A stretch of DNA of 64,000 nt from Melampsora larici-populina 98AG31 (taxonomy: Eukaryota; Basidiomycota; Pucciniomycetes; Pucciniales; Melampsoraceae): positions 222,133 to 286,132 of the forward strand of contig NW_006768774.1 in NCBI RefSeq assembly GCF_000204055.1, written 5' to 3'. Each line of letters starts with the position of its first letter. Position 1 is the first letter of the stretch. A program made the translations under genes and the position numbers. The notes beneath the pieces are model-generated. The model saw only the letters and a program-made list of their open reading frames with translations, did no database searches and had not been told where the DNA came from. Positions 36,001 to 50,167 of the stretch are shown piece by piece.

Positions 36001-38069
36001 TCGAACGAGAGTATGTCAATTTTTTATGGTACGGAGTAATAGATGCAAAAGAAATGCACTAAGAAATGAAACTCGACATACCTTTTGAAGATGTCTATAA
36101 ACATCCTTTGTTAATTTCCTAAATAACATCCTAAACAATCCAGCCAACAATGGTCCAGCAAGATCCAAACGTTTCTTGCCAAAATGATCTCGATCATCTA
36201 AATCTCGTCTTTCTAATGCAGCTAATAATAATCTATGTACCATATAACCAAAGAAATACGCTTTTTTACCTTGTTGTCCTTCAGACATTGAAATATGTGG
36301 TAACATTTCCTTTTGTAGAATCTCTTCTGCATATTTCAATCTTTTTTCACGTGATAGACCGGTGGCTGTTCCTCTTCTACCAATAAAATCAAGTGCTACC
36401 TAATGATTTGTTTTCGGTCAGATTGAGCTTCTGGTGTAAAAGTTTGGGATAACCTTTTTGAATATTGATCACTCACCTCTTGTTCTTGAATAGGGAAGGA
36501 ATCTTCCAAACACGGTTTCAACATCTCAAACATATCGATATCATTACGATCATAACATATATGATCAAGGATATCCTTATCAGGAATGATACCCAAGGCT
36601 CGGAAGACCACCACGATCGGAATATCGTTACGAATATAAGGTAAAGTAGTTTTGATCGTTGCACCTCCACCCTATCACACGATCCAAAAAAAATCCACGT
36701 CTTAGTAAGCTGAATTGAAGAAATATGAATCTGAATGGATACTCACAGCTTTTTCAGCTTTATGACCACCAAACATCTTCACTTGCATCGTACTGACTGT
36801 CTTACTACCTTTTTCTACTGCACTTCTAATTTCACTAAGGAACGAAATCGGTGATGGTGCTGCTTTAGCAAATACATAGACATGATTAGCTGCCATACGT
36901 TCTTGTGCGATTAGGACTTTTTCAGATCCGTTGATCACAAAGTATCCTCCCTAAAACCCAATGAGAACAAAAAGAATAGGGTAAGCTTAGAAAATGGTAC
37001 TCATACTCCTAATTGAAGATAGTTGGGTTTTTAGGATCCAACTTACCTGATCAAATGGACATTCATTCAAATCATACAATCCTCGGTCATCAAGTTTATC
37101 CAAGATACAAAACTCAGAACGAAGCATGATAGGAACCTAAAAAAATCAAATAAAAAAGAAGAGTTGAATAAACATCTTATAGATCAATCATCATTGTTCT
37201 TCAAAATTCAAATTGACCTTTCCAATGTAAATTTGAGATGAATTTTTATCTGGATTATCATCATCATCCGAAATATAAATCGGTTCCCCCGTGACTTCAT
37301 CAAATTCGCCCGTTGCCACTTTATTCGATTTACTCATATCCACATACAATGGAGCAGAATATCTGTGTATATAAGTATATATGAAAGGATATATATCTTC
37401 AACGGTAGCTGGGAACAAAAGGGGGCATAGAAGAGAGCCCAAAGAGGTTTTGGTTTTTAAGGTAGTTTAACCCACGTCAGATTTCGTAGACGAGCTTCGT
37501 TTGGAAACATGGGTGAAACTGTTCCATCTGATTCGGTCATGGTAGGACGTGATAAATAAATTTGACCAAAACTAATTTCATATCGTTTCTAAAAAAATGA
37601 ATCATCAAACCAATCAGTACGAAAAAGTGGTTCAAAAAGTGGATTTGGTAAACTTACAGTTAAATCACCAGCTTTATCAGTATATTGCATTGATTGTTCT
37701 AAAATCAATGAACCTGTTTCATCTACTAATTCTTGCATGGTCGTATTAACAAATCCATCAAATGAAGAAATCTGTTGACTAACTAAATTTCGTTCATTAA
37801 AAAACGCTGAAATCACTTGCCAACAATCTTCTTGTGTGATTGAATTGGAATTATCTAAATCATAATCTTGGGTGGGTTGATCTGTTTGATCTCTTTGTTG
37901 ATCTGTTTGACTTTGAGATGGAAAGGTATCGTAATTATATCCTGAATAGACGTCTGTTTTGAATTATTGATTTTAGGATCGAAAAAAGTTAGTCAATCTT
38001 GATTCTGATTAGGTTGTTGAGGTTGGGGAATTTGGGCATCGAAAGGAGAAAAAGCATTTCACCTGTCAT
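33093..38069 (-). CDS. RPB2: RPB2, second-largest subunit of RNA polymerase II
   Basis: RPB2 forms half of the active-site cleft of nuclear RNA polymerase II. Fourteen exons were placed: 38063-38069, 37658-37953, 37476-37588, 37218-37362, 37047-37136, 36747-36950, 36477-36671, 36082-36399, 34990-35988, 33806-34918, 33596-33687, 33442-33515, 33261-33333 and 33093-33147. Phases agree and give 1,257 aa, normal for the family. Landmarks: [22 protein letters not shown], the lobe region, YSGYNQEDS (about residue 860), [15 protein letters not shown] (about 1003-1017) and the C-terminal zinc site C1189-x2-C1192 and C1207-x2-C1210. The first exon codes only MT plus one base; an alternative acceptor 12 bp further on also keeps the frame. 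The gene is divergent from PET117, with about 490 bp between the two starts. Confidence 0.96.
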
Positions 38070-38555
38070 CGTCTCCTGAATTCGAATGAATGAGACTATT
38101 GCTCAAGTTTGGATGATAAGTTGATCGAATTGATAATTTCTTGTCTTGTGATTGTGAAGCTAAAGCTGAGTGTTTTGAGCAGATTGATAAAGGTTTCTTT
38201 TTCAAGTGTTCATTCGTTTGATTGGTTTCTTTGATGAACTATTGTGTCTTGTTTTTTTTTTGTTTACTTTCTGGTGGGTTTTGGTTAATCAGTTTTTTAG
38301 AATTGGGTATTGGTCAACAGCATCTGACTGACTGACTGACTGACTGACTGAGGGACGCGAAGAAGTACATCCTTGTGACATGCTATCTAGCTTCAGCATT
38401 CATTCTGTGACATCTTTAACTCTTCATCTTTCACACCTTTCATTCTGGATCTGTTCTGTTTCCAGAATTCACCGATGAGCCTTTCCTCATCTCTTTGAAC
38501 TACTTTCCATCAAATCTCATCAAACCACCTCTCTGTCCATCTCAAGATTCAATAC
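38070..38555. promoter_or_regulatory. Shared upstream region of RPB2 and PET117
   Basis: The two genes start in opposite directions, so this segment must hold both promoters. It contains a (CTGA)n microsatellite at about 38326-38351 and CT-rich stretches close to PET117. No classical TATA box is obvious. Confidence 0.5.
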
Positions 38556-38938
38556 ATGTCGAGACTTGCTAAATTCACTCTCGTTGGTACAGCTGCTATC
38601 ACTGGTATGACAGTATGGGGAGTTCATTTCCTACAACTATCAGAACGAGAGGTAAATCGAAATCATTCAATCTCAACAGAAACATCAATAAAGTAACTGA
38701 TTTGATCAAGTTAAACCCATCAATCTAGGCAATGTATCAAGGAGTATTAAGAGATGATGAAAGAGTAAGAAAACGAAATGAACAAATCTTAAGAGATGCT
38801 GAATTCGAAGATCAACAACGTAAACAAGCTTATCTTCAATCCATTCAACCTATCAGTAATCCTACCGGTCCTTTACCTTCTCCTAAAAATGATACATCAA
38901 ATGAACCTATCAAACTTGATGGTTGTAAAACTTGTTGA
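38556..38938 (+). CDS. PET117: PET117-like cytochrome c oxidase assembly protein
   Basis: Two exons, 38556-38651 and 38729-38938, phase 0, 101 aa. PET117 is a small mitochondrial protein needed for assembly of complex IV. The signature is visible: MSRLAKFTLVG, a single hydrophobic segment (about residues 8-25) ending WGVHFLQLSERE, then MYQGVLRDDERVRKR. These match the pattern of fungal and animal PET117 as I know it. The C-terminal 40 residues are polar with a terminal CKTC. Length is typical for the family. The intron sits just after the conserved ERE, and the start ATG is the only one that supplies the N-terminal segment. Confidence 0.88.
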
Positions 38939-40562
38939 AACTTGTCTTTTTTTCGTTATACAAATTCAGATATGGGTTTGATTTTATTCTAGATCTCTTT
39001 AATATTAAACAGATTGTACCACCTCTTCTTCAAATCATATACACTACATCTACATTCCATAGATTAAACGGAATAACGAGTATGTACCACGAATCACTCT
39101 TGGACATCTTACTAAATTTAAGACGAATGTACAAGACCCATTCTCACTTTATTGAGTACCTATCGCAGCTTACTAACGAACTCAAGGAAGTAAGAATGAA
39201 GAAATCCAAGAAAGTCAATGGAATGGATTATCTCTGGCTTATCTGGACATTTGATTGAATCGAATTTATATTCAGATTGGATTTTTACGCAAAGGGTCTA
39301 CGTACTCTTATGCCTTCAGTGTTGTGAACCGATTATTTGAGTAATCCAACAGGGGTTTTCAAGTTCAGCTCAAAGCTTTGAACGGCTTTCATTCGAGCTG
39401 AAGGAAGTTGAATCTGGGACTTTCTTTTGTTGTGGTATGATAATTCTATTGGATTTATCTTGATCTAATTGTCTAGATTATTAGCATCATCATCCCGCAT
39501 TCCTGATCCCCTTTACTCATATTAAAAATTATCAAGATTTCATCAAATATATCAATTCTTTTGACCTCGCAATCCCACTTCTTACACAATTGTTTTATAT
39601 TGTTTTTTTCTTTATTTGTGTGGTCTTGTTGAACGTCATCTAATCTTGATGTTTTTGCTCAATCAAATAAAAACAATATATCCACCTACCCAATTTAATT
39701 CTCTTTCTTGAGCTTTCAAAACCCAATTTTCCATAACTTGTAGAATGTGAAAGTGAACGAAAAAAGCTTGGTTTTTTCAAAAGGTTTTTCAAAGAGACAC
39801 AAAATGGACTTGTAGATGATGAAATTGGGCTTGGAGATTATATAGAACCATTATTTATATCCGATATCAGTCGAACGCGCTCTCTCATGCTGGGTAGGAT
39901 ATGTGATTGTTGAAACTAAGCAAAAATGACTTGGAGACATGAAAGTTGCCAATTCTTGCAGTTGATCATGTACTTCAAGTTCTTGGGGCTTGTGTGCATG
40001 ATTTGATCAGATCTTAAACTGGAATTATGTATGATCTGTTTTGCTTTAGATCAAAAACGAGCACCTCAATTTCTCAAACCACATTCATACAATTTTCTTC
40101 TTCTTCCATTCGCCTGATCTAATTGTGCTTGTTCCCCACAAAAAAACAGGTTGGACGAAAATGGTCGGAATGCGACCATTGCGCAAATGTTTTCCACGAA
40201 AAGGTCGCGTCACTTGTACCATCCTTCTTTTGTGGTTCATAGTCACGTTACATACTTACTCTTGTGCGTCAGCCCTCCTCCTTCCGCCTCCACCAAAACC
40301 CTCAGCCTTGGCACTCTCATATATACTATGAGGGCCTAGCTAGTTAGTATTTTGAAGTGTATCGAGGGGTAAAGCAACGATAGGACATGGCTCGGACTCC
40401 AAGTGGGTACTTGTGGCGTTGGTGTGGCATTTTTTCTTTCGTAAAAATCTTTTTGATAGGTTCTTCTGGAGACAATCTATAAAAACCTCAGTCAACTGAC
40501 CCATCATTTCCTTCCACCCTACAAACCAACTTGTGTCGTTCCTCTCCACATTGACCTACATC
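38939..40562. other. Intergenic sequence, no gene seen
   Basis: AT-rich, with TA-rich stretches at 39600-39700 and a short GC-balanced block at 40150-40340. The last 70 bases before 40563 are probably leader of the cysteine-rich secreted-protein gene. Confidence 0.5.
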
Positions 40563-41030
40563 ATGCTTTTCTTCAAATTAGCCATTGCTGCTATCCTAGC
40601 TGGTCAGTCCGCGCATGATCCCTGATATATAATTTACACCTTCCTTTTCACTAACCGCTCTGTCCTCTTCTACAGTCACAATCTCTGCCATCCCCAACCA
40701 AAAGGATGTAGCGTGAGTGGTATTTGTGTTTTCATATAATCAGCTCGTGTCCTAATTGGTTATACAATCGATCACAGTGCCACTGATTCGCTCATGCAAA
40801 GACGATCTACGACAAACCCAGTATTTGAAAAGAAACCGTAAGTTGAGGCTGAATGATCATACCCCTAATCTAACCCTGAACCTCGATTTGCTCACCGTTG
40901 TGAATGTGGTCTTCCTTTCAAAAGGTCTGGCGGAGATAAATGCACGACCTGTGACAGCTCTGAATGCTTGTCCATTTCATCAGGATGTATAGACTTGGGC
41001 TGTTGTCATCCCCGAAATGGTGTGCCATGA
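40563..41030 (+). CDS. Cysteine-rich secreted protein, single module, 80 aa
   Basis: Four exons, 40563-40602, 40676-40712, 40778-40837 and 40925-41030, give 80 aa. A signal peptide (MLFFKLAIAAILAVTISA) is followed by a basic linker (MQRRSTTNPVFEKK) that looks like a Kex2-type propeptide site, then one cysteine module with spacing C-x2-C-x4-C-x6-C-x4-C-C near the C-terminus (ending CCHPRNGVP). It is a paralog of the inverted gene at 48569-49259: the 40, 37, 60 and 106-nt exons match in length and phase. The family is unknown to me. Secretion is inferred; such proteins in rusts are often effector candidates. Confidence 0.78.
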
Positions 41031-42419
41031 ACTGAATGAACGGAAACCACAATTGCATAGAATCGTATACTTGTGTAAACAGATGGTCTAAGGTTACGCC
41101 TACCTTCTGTTGATTTGTTTTTTTGCACTAAGAGCTCTGTGTCTGGTTGAGATCTCGCGCGTCGATTTATTCTTACTTTCAATGTACCTCCAGATACATA
41201 GATATGATCCCTTTCAGTTGCTTTCCTGTTCTGGTATCTTCATTCTTGCTTCCTGGACCTTGGTTTTTGTTCCTATGATCTCATGTCCCTGTGGTCATCC
41301 TCTGAAACTCAATAGCATCTGCATCCCAGTAAAACTTTGACGATTTATGGCTCTTGATTGATTCGCTCAAAATACAAGTTTAAAATAAAATTCCCATCAA
41401 GATTTTCCTCTTGAGAATCTATATCATTCCAAAAATGAGATCATTGTAAACTTGTTCCTGATATCTATGAAAATATTGTGCCCAAGACTGACTCGAGATT
41501 CCTCTATTGATGAGTAGATACAAATGTGGTTTGGCTATACCAGGTTTTGATGTTGTTTCTTGTTGTTATGATCTTTCCTTTTTGTCATGTCCATGGAGAA
41601 ACAGGAGCTTCTGCAAAGGATTATACTTGTATCAAGCCCCAAGCTTTTTCTTGTCAAACATTCTTTTCCCTTTCTGATCTTGTCAAAATGTATGTCAAAG
41701 TAAATATGTTTTTCTATTTATAATTGTTTTTAAAAAAATCGTTTTTTTTTGAAAAAACTGTAGCTTTTTAATCACCCACTGAATAGGAAGTATGAAAAGT
41801 TGAGCACAATGTGCAGCCAGCTGTCAATTATGCATATTTTCTCTGGTCATAATATGATTAGAGTATCACAAAAAGTGCCAAATTTTTCATTTGACTCTAA
41901 TCTTTTTAAGAGATAGAGAAAATTCAATCATAGCAAGCAGAAGAAGGATTACATAAAACAAAAAGTGGTGAACATCATACTTTCTTGAATCTCACTTTCT
42001 TGATTCACAACAAAACTTTAGTGAGATGAAGAGCACTCCTCTGGCTCTGATACACAGAGGTCCCAGATCTTTCTGAATCCGGGTCATTATCTGTGTTTGT
42101 TGAAAAAAAATTGTACCAAAGGAAATATGATTTCAAGATGAATTCATTTTGAAGTACCTAGATTGAAAAGATGGTTTAGATAGAATGTGTCTCCTAATTT
42201 TGGATTTCTCATTACTTTAAGGAAATAAATCCAATTTAACTAAGACTATTGAAAATCATCATATGAAACTCTAGTAAATGAATCTTTATCTTTCCTTCAA
42301 TTATTTTCAACGCATGATCAATTCCAATTTTAATGTATGATTTCAAAGAAGTCAATAAACTAAAAAACACACGAAATTTTCACAACAATTATACTTTTTT
42401 TAAAAAAGAAAAGAAACCA
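41031..42419. other. Intergenic region with one copy of repeat family R
   Basis: Downstream of the single-module gene is a repeat copy (41106-41330, listed separately). The rest is AT-rich with no supported gene. A hydrophobic frame near 41526 lacks an ATG at its start and is weak. Confidence 0.5.
41106..41330 (+). repeat. Repeat family R, copy 1
   Basis: This copy lies about 75 bp after the secreted-protein gene. It matches the minus-strand copies near 48.3, 50.3 and 51.3 kb in shared blocks such as GATATGATC, TTCTGGTWTCTTCATTCTTR and CCTGTGGTCATC. Non-coding. Confidence 0.7.
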
Positions 42420-44739
42420 TCATTTTAAAGAATCTTTAAACTTTAAACTAGATTCAATCTTATCACTTCTTCTTTCCCAAACTTGAATATAACTTTCACC
42501 TAGGAAGACCATCTGTCTATTGATCTCTTCTACAATCAAATCTTGAATTTGAAACCATTTCTCTTCATTTGGTTTTAATGAATTTGCCTTTAATTCTTCT
42601 TCTTGTTTTTCATTCACACTTCTAGTATGAACTTGTACTTTCCATTGCGAATCTTCTTTAGCTGTTCCGGCTGTTGATGAATAAGTCACATTGGCTAATA
42701 AATCATAAAGTCGTTCAATTGGTTCATCTACTTCTTTTTCTTTTTCTTTGGGTTTAGGTTCATAGTATGGACTTAGATCGATACCTTTTGTATGGAAATT
42801 GACAATCGTCGGATTCTTTTCTTCAATAAAATTATTCGAAGTAAATCGTTTGAAATGTAAAATCAAAAATGGAGGTAAACCTAAGATCTTAAACCGTTTT
42901 AATTTCCCATTGATCTCAATCGTTTTCTTTCCATCATACTTCATCAAAACTTCATTTAATCCGATTTGAGGTATTATATTTTTTTCGATCGTGTCTTGAA
43001 ATACAGGTGGTGGTGGTAAATCGATTGTTAAAAATAAAAATGGGGTTTGAATCGTTCGAACTTCAGCTCCTAGATCGAAAATCGGTTTTAATCCTTTCTC
43101 TCCTGTATCTGGTCTAGCTAAAATATCATGTTCTTCAATCCTAACTTCTCCTCTAAAAGCTGCATCTATAATACTACTTGGTTCATCTTTTTCTTCTTCT
43201 ACTTTTTTGATCATCTGATCTGATTCTTGAGGATTTCCTTCATTTTTTAATTTCATGTGTTTCTTTTTCATCGGTTTCTTTTGATGTCCACCTAAGTCTA
43301 AATGTAACGTATTTAATAACCAACCTAAGAATTCTAATGGATCAGCTTGTTCTGTAAGTTTGAATTTTCGATTAGATCGTTTACTAACTTCTTGTCCAAA
43401 TTCATGTGGACTAACTTGTGATTTAAATGCTTTTGGATTCCATAATTTTCTCATTAAAGTTCCAAACCTTTTAACTAATTCAGTATCGTTTGAGGTTGGT
43501 TTTCTACAGATCAAATAATCTCGTAATGGAGTCACATGTGATAAGATTTGAACAATCACATTTAGATAATCATTGGCTTTGATATTGTTTAATCCTACAA
43601 ATCCTGGTAAATAACTAATTCCTTGTAAATCATATGCTACAGGATATAATCCTGTATCTAATCGATTTAAAAACTCGGGTGTAAAAGTAGGATTCAATAA
43701 GTACTTGATATCATCTAAAGATGGATCTGAAACTTCATATCCATCAGGTAAAACATAAACCTAAACCAATTAAAACTGAATAAGTATAAGATCAAGCTTT
43801 TCTAAAAAACATCAGATCAAGCTTACCTTTTCAGATAACAAGTTAATAAACACATGATGATCCGATCCAATACTATGTGCATAAGCAGGACTGATCTTAC
43901 TACGACCTTGAAAATATTTACCACAAACTAAACAAGCATAGATATTGATGTTTGACAAGGTTACTGAACAAAGTCGTTCGAAATCAAAGTCTAACATATC
44001 TCTATTGATCGTATCTAAGTATAAATCTGATTTGGTTCGATTTGAATTGGTTTGAATTGGTTGGTTAGGATCTTCTGGTTCTGCTTCTAGGTCTAGATCT
44101 AGGTTCATTTCGTCTTCGTGGGTTTGAGGTCGTGGTGGTGGGTTTTCGTTTGAGAGTCTTGGACGCTTTGTGGGTGGCAAGTCATCTTGTTCATCGTTAG
44201 TTGATGGATGTTGGCCATTTTTAGTTGAATGATCTCCAATATTGTTAGTTGAATGATCTCCAATATTGTTAGTTGACGTGTCTTGAACATTGTTATTTGG
44301 AGGATCTTGAATATTATTCGTTGTGAGATCTTGAGAGTCCTTGGCTGGTGTTGAATCATCTTGAGTATCCTTATTTGTTGAATCTTGGGTATCCTCATTT
44401 GTCAAATTTTGAGTATCATTGTTTGGTACTGGAGATGGTGATTTTGATTTTGATTGATTTGATTGAGATTGACGATCGAATAAACGTTTAATGAGCTCAT
44501 CTTTCTTTCCAGTAATCGCCAATCCTTCATTTTTAAGTAATTCCTAAAAAGTGAAACATGGATTGATAAGTACAATTGGATTGAACTTGATGGGCTGAGA
44601 TAGATTTACCTTTAATTGTGGACTTTTGATGTGAGTTTTGTAAAAGATATGAATTCATTAGAGATAGGTTCCCGCTGGTTTATAATTTGAGATAGTTGAG
44701 ATTGAAGACTTACACTTTTAATTTTTTGAGTTCATCCAT
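42420..44739 (-). CDS. SAD1: SAD1/USP39-type tri-snRNP splicing factor
   Basis: This protein stabilises the U4/U6.U5 tri-snRNP in the nucleus and is a ubiquitin-protease fold without protease activity. Exons 43827-44543 and 42420-43760 are sure; a short N-terminal exon ends at 44610. Domains in order: a SAP-like segment (HIKSPQLKELLKNEGLAITG), a low-complexity region with tandem D-T-Q-D/N-I-D units, a zinc-finger UBP (CLVCGKYF, HSIGSDHHVF) and the USP-like domain. At the site where active proteases have Cys the sequence reads GLNNIKANDYLN, so the catalytic Cys is Asp, as in other SAD1/USP39 proteins. The C-terminus has the conserved WFQIQDL segment. The first coding exon is uncertain: the best ATG (44739) joins only through an intron with no AG at its 3' end. 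Confidence 0.9.
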
Positions 44740-46518
<1,779 letters not shown>

Positions 46519-47206
46519 TCAAGCTTCTTTTTTAGATTATAAGTCGATTTTTGATTCTCATCTCTTTCGTTCTTAATTGCGATTGATTTAAAAGTTTTTG
46601 GAAATCAAATGCGGAAATTTCTTCTTTTTTGCAGACCGAGTCACAACATATATATGTATATATATACCATTCTTAATTTATAGCAAAAATTCCAAGTATT
46701 TAGTACGTTTTTGTAATTTTAGTTTAGCATAACTATCATCAAGTCAGATAGGTTTGGCTTCTCATTGAATTTGTTTGTAAAGATTGTGACTATTACCGCC
46801 GTATTCATGGTTGATGAACACTTAAAAAAACTTTTCAAATGTTTTGAAAAAATTATTTGAATAATCACAGCAAAAAACTGTGGTGATTAATGATCTTTGC
46901 TGTGATTATCAAAAAGTTTTTCTTTCGAATGTTCATCAATCATGAATACGGCTGTACATGGAAGGAAATGAGAAAATAAAAATTATTGAAGTCTTCATGG
47001 TTTGATGAACGATTTAACTTACCTCTCAACTTTGCAAGTGAGCAAATGCCAAAGAAAGGTGACGAGATCTACAATCAATTTCTAAATATTATCTCTTTTG
47101 AGCGTCTTTTGAGTTCAATATAGAGAACCAGTACATAGTAGCAGTAGGTCTAAAAATAGTAGAGACAGCTTCCCAAGAAACCGAAAACCAATACTCGTGA
47201 TGATAT
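46519..47206. other. Intergenic sequence after GCN5
   Basis: It contains a TA microsatellite-like tract near 46650-46665 and a foldback (46798-46952). No gene seen. Confidence 0.5.
46798..46952. repeat. Foldback hairpin, 155 bp
   Basis: The left end GCCGTATTCATGGTTGATGA pairs with the right end inverted. Pairing continues inward past AACTTTT and AATAATCACAGCAAA to a small loop near CTGTGGTGATT. The whole unit can fold as one stem, the form of a foldback MITE. No coding. Confidence 0.75.
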
Positions 47207-47213
47207 TTTGTAA

Positions 47214-48173
47214 AGGAAACGACTCGGGCCACACTCATCTTTGCTACGGCCACACTTCACATGACTTGGCTACACATACTACATACATGTATTTACTAGC
47301 CTTCAAATTCACATTCCAGATCAATGATTCAGGGAGAACCAACACAGCCATTACCACCACCACCATCTCTAAAACATTAATTGGACATACGGTGAACGCT
47401 TGACATGATTATTTCATGGAAGCTGAAATGCTTGAATAACAATTACAAACTCTTGAAGAATCTAATCCGGAAGTTCATCAGCGTAATAATGCTGGATTAT
47501 GCTCACAATCGCCATCGACTTAAATTGCAGGAGTCTGCAAATCGACCCCAAGCTTGATTTTTACTGTTTACCAACTACTTACTCAAGATATGAACTTGTG
47601 TTTCACTATGTAAGCTTAACAAAGCCCCTCACAAGCGCGTTCGCCGCGCCCTCAAAGAGGCCTCCGTGAACATGTGCAATTAAAAACAATCATATGATCA
47701 CTTTGATCCAGTCTAAATCTTTAAAGTCTTCTATTCCTGAGAAATCCTTGGGTGATGTGAAAAACTCAGCAAACTAATTGGTGGTCTTGACTAAGCGTTT
47801 GATTCCCTGCCTCACTCCCATACCATCCAACTCAAATTGACTTTCCAATAACCTTCCTCAAGGTCTCTTGTTACCTACTGTCTCGCATCACGGAAACAAT
47901 TCATTGTAACCAACTCGATATACAATGCATTGAGCGATCATGATCAAACCTGATCAAACATGACTGTTCAACGATTACATTTAAATCATCCCTTTTCCAC
48001 CTCACTCTTCCCGCTCGTTTCCCAATCCTTTGATTATCAAAGAAAAAAATATGCACAGTTACATGTAGTGTGGTTAATACTAAAATTCTAATACGGAATA
48101 CTTGTATGTATGTGTAGCCAAGTCACGTGAAGTGTGGCCGTAGCAAAGATGAGTGTGGCCCGAGTCGTTTCCT
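47214..48173. mobile_element. Long-TIR element, 960 bp, with 7-bp target duplication
   Basis: The outer 75 bp are inverted copies with one or two changes; both ends start AGGAAACGACTCGGGCCACA reading inward. TTTGTAA lies directly on both sides (47207-47213 and 48174-48180). The interior has no transposase, so it is non-autonomous. It lies between GCN5 and the two-module secreted-protein gene. The high identity of the arms suggests a fairly recent insertion. Confidence 0.85.
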
Positions 48174-48237
48174 TTTGTAATCAGTAGAACTCGGAGTGAG
48201 AAGCGTCTCACTGCACTTCGGTATAATCTCATTTGTT

Positions 48238-48505
48238 AACGATCGATTGCAGGGTAGTCGCGTGCGCGTTGTATAAGCTCAACCTCATTGGATCGTGGGT
48301 GACAATGTTGGAATTGCAGAAGATGACCACAGGAACATGATATCGTAGGAACAAAAACAAGAGTCGAGGAAGTAAGAATGAAGAAACCAGAACAAGAGTG
48401 CAACTGAGATGGATCATATCTAGCTTGTGAAGAATATCAGACTGTAAGAATACGAAAACAACTAGACACAAGGCTCTTAATGCTGAGAGCAAATGAACAG
48501 CAGGT
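48238..48505 (-). repeat. Repeat family R, copy 2
   Basis: Minus-oriented copy directly downstream of the two-module secreted-protein gene, the same relative position as copy 1 to its gene. An open frame through it is not a gene. Confidence 0.7.
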
Positions 48506-48568
48506 AGGTGTAAATTTACTTCATCTCTTTGCGATGGTATTCTGAAATGCGGTTTCCGTTCATTCAGT

Positions 48569-49259
48569 TCATGGCACACCATGTCTGGGATGACAACAGC
48601 CCAAATTTACACATCCTGATGAAACGGACTTGCATTCAGAACTGTCACAGGTCGCGCATTTATCTCCGCCAGACCTGTCAAAAGGAAGACCGCATTCACA
48701 TCAGTAATCGCAAACTGAGAATAGCATATGTTCCGTTGAGCTTCACTGACGGTTTCTTTTCAAATATCGGGTCTGCCGTAGCTCGTCTTTCACTTCGGGG
48801 TCGACAGCATCCGTCAGCTTTGCATTGTGGATTGTCAATGCATTCAGAAGGGTCACAGGCCCCGCATTTGCTATTGTGAGAGCTTCGAAAAGAAAAATCA
48901 CATTCATAACAGTCAGCAAGTCAAGGTAGGTGGAGGTACAACGAGTTCTAGGATGGTGGATGCTAATAGAGCCTGAACTTACCGGCTCCTTTCGAATAAG
49001 TTGCCCGCAGTAGATCGTCTTTGCAATGCTGCATCACTGGCACTGTTATTGATTGTATAGCGCATTAGGACATCATCTAAGTATGTAAGAACACGAAGAC
49101 TTTACTCACCTCAAGTCCTTTTGAGCGGGGGTGGCAGAGATTGCGACTGTAGAATTGGACCAGGAGGTTAGTATCAAGAAAAAAATAAAGTATATAACAG
49201 ATGTTATGGGTTAACTGACCAGCTAGGACAGCGGCAATTACTAATTGTGAGAAACGCAT
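48569..49259 (-). CDS. Cysteine-rich secreted protein with duplicated module, 120 aa
   Basis: Five exons on the minus strand: 49220-49259, 49110-49146, 48983-49042, 48751-48870 and 48569-48674; 363 nt close in frame. The signal peptide is MRFSQLVIAAVLAVAISA, followed by a basic linker (LQRRSTAGNLFERS). Two cysteine modules follow: C-x2-C-x4-C-x5-C-x4-C-C, then RRATADPIFEKK, then C-x2-C-x4-C-x6-C-x4-C-C ending CCHPRHGVP. All exons but the fourth match the 80-aa paralog at 40563 in length and phase. The extra 120-nt exon, whose two flanking introns are both phase 2, supplies the first module and a second basic linker. This arrangement suggests module gain by exon duplication. Function is unknown. 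Confidence 0.78.
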
Positions 49260-50167
49260 GTTAATATTGTTCTGGGTTTTAGAAAGGAGACAATTGGGTT
49301 TTTGACGTTGGATTGTTGAAAGCTGATGTTAAAGTTGGATGACAGTGAGCAATAAGGGATAGCTGACTGGGGTTCTTATGAATCTCTTGACTCGAGATGC
49401 ATATGAAAACATTGTCTCTTCACGAAAGAAGATTAACAAAGACGGGTCCGAAGCATTCTTGCGCCATTAGACACCGCTCCAGAACATTCACGAGACCTCC
49501 ACGACTGGTTCAGCCGAGACCCTACTGATCATGATGATGTCGACGTGACTATCTGGTTGTAGAACAAGGGTTTGATCTCTTGCAACATCCCAGAATCGAG
49601 CATCATATCAAGGGTAAGTTGACTGTAAGGATATGAACGAGCAGTAAATCAGGCTGAATACTGTAGCAATGATCATTGACCCTGCTCTTTCCATTCACTA
49701 CCACTTTTCTGATTTTTAATAAATGATTTTTATTAAATGGGAGACACCCCTACTCGAAACAAGTATGTGACTCAAAGTGTTCGGTGGTATCCCATTCATT
49801 CCGATAGACAAAACCAATGCACCTATTTGGGAGAAAGTATCATAAACAACCATGTTTACTCGACCCCGGGTCGCGCAACCAACTTCCACAGGGACTCTCA
49901 CTCTATGCACTCATTGCGTCAACCAACAAAATTAAAGTGCCTGTTTAGGAGAAGCAAGCAAGCCTGTAAGAGGTAATTTTGAAAATTACGTTGTATTCTA
50001 GACATTTTCCAATCTCTAGAAAAATTGCTTCACAACAAGAGAACATCCCTTGAGAAAAAAACCATGGATCACCAACAAGTGAAATTTGGTACTCTACCCC
50101 GAAAGCATCAACACGTACTAAACGGCACCAAATGGCACATCAACAGCTGCATTCTCGCTCATTGACA

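Noticed and set aside
38326..38351. CTGA tandem as a possible CRISPR-like or regulatory array
   Set aside because: A simple tetranucleotide microsatellite without spacers.
41526..41723. Hydrophobic frame resembling a signal peptide
   Set aside because: The frame begins at GTG, not ATG, and no nearby ATG with donor and acceptor gives a convincing protein.
48229..48582. 117-codon open frame on the minus strand with hydrophobic stretches
   Set aside because: It runs through repeat R and the stop of the two-module gene in another frame; the other R copies do not keep the frame.
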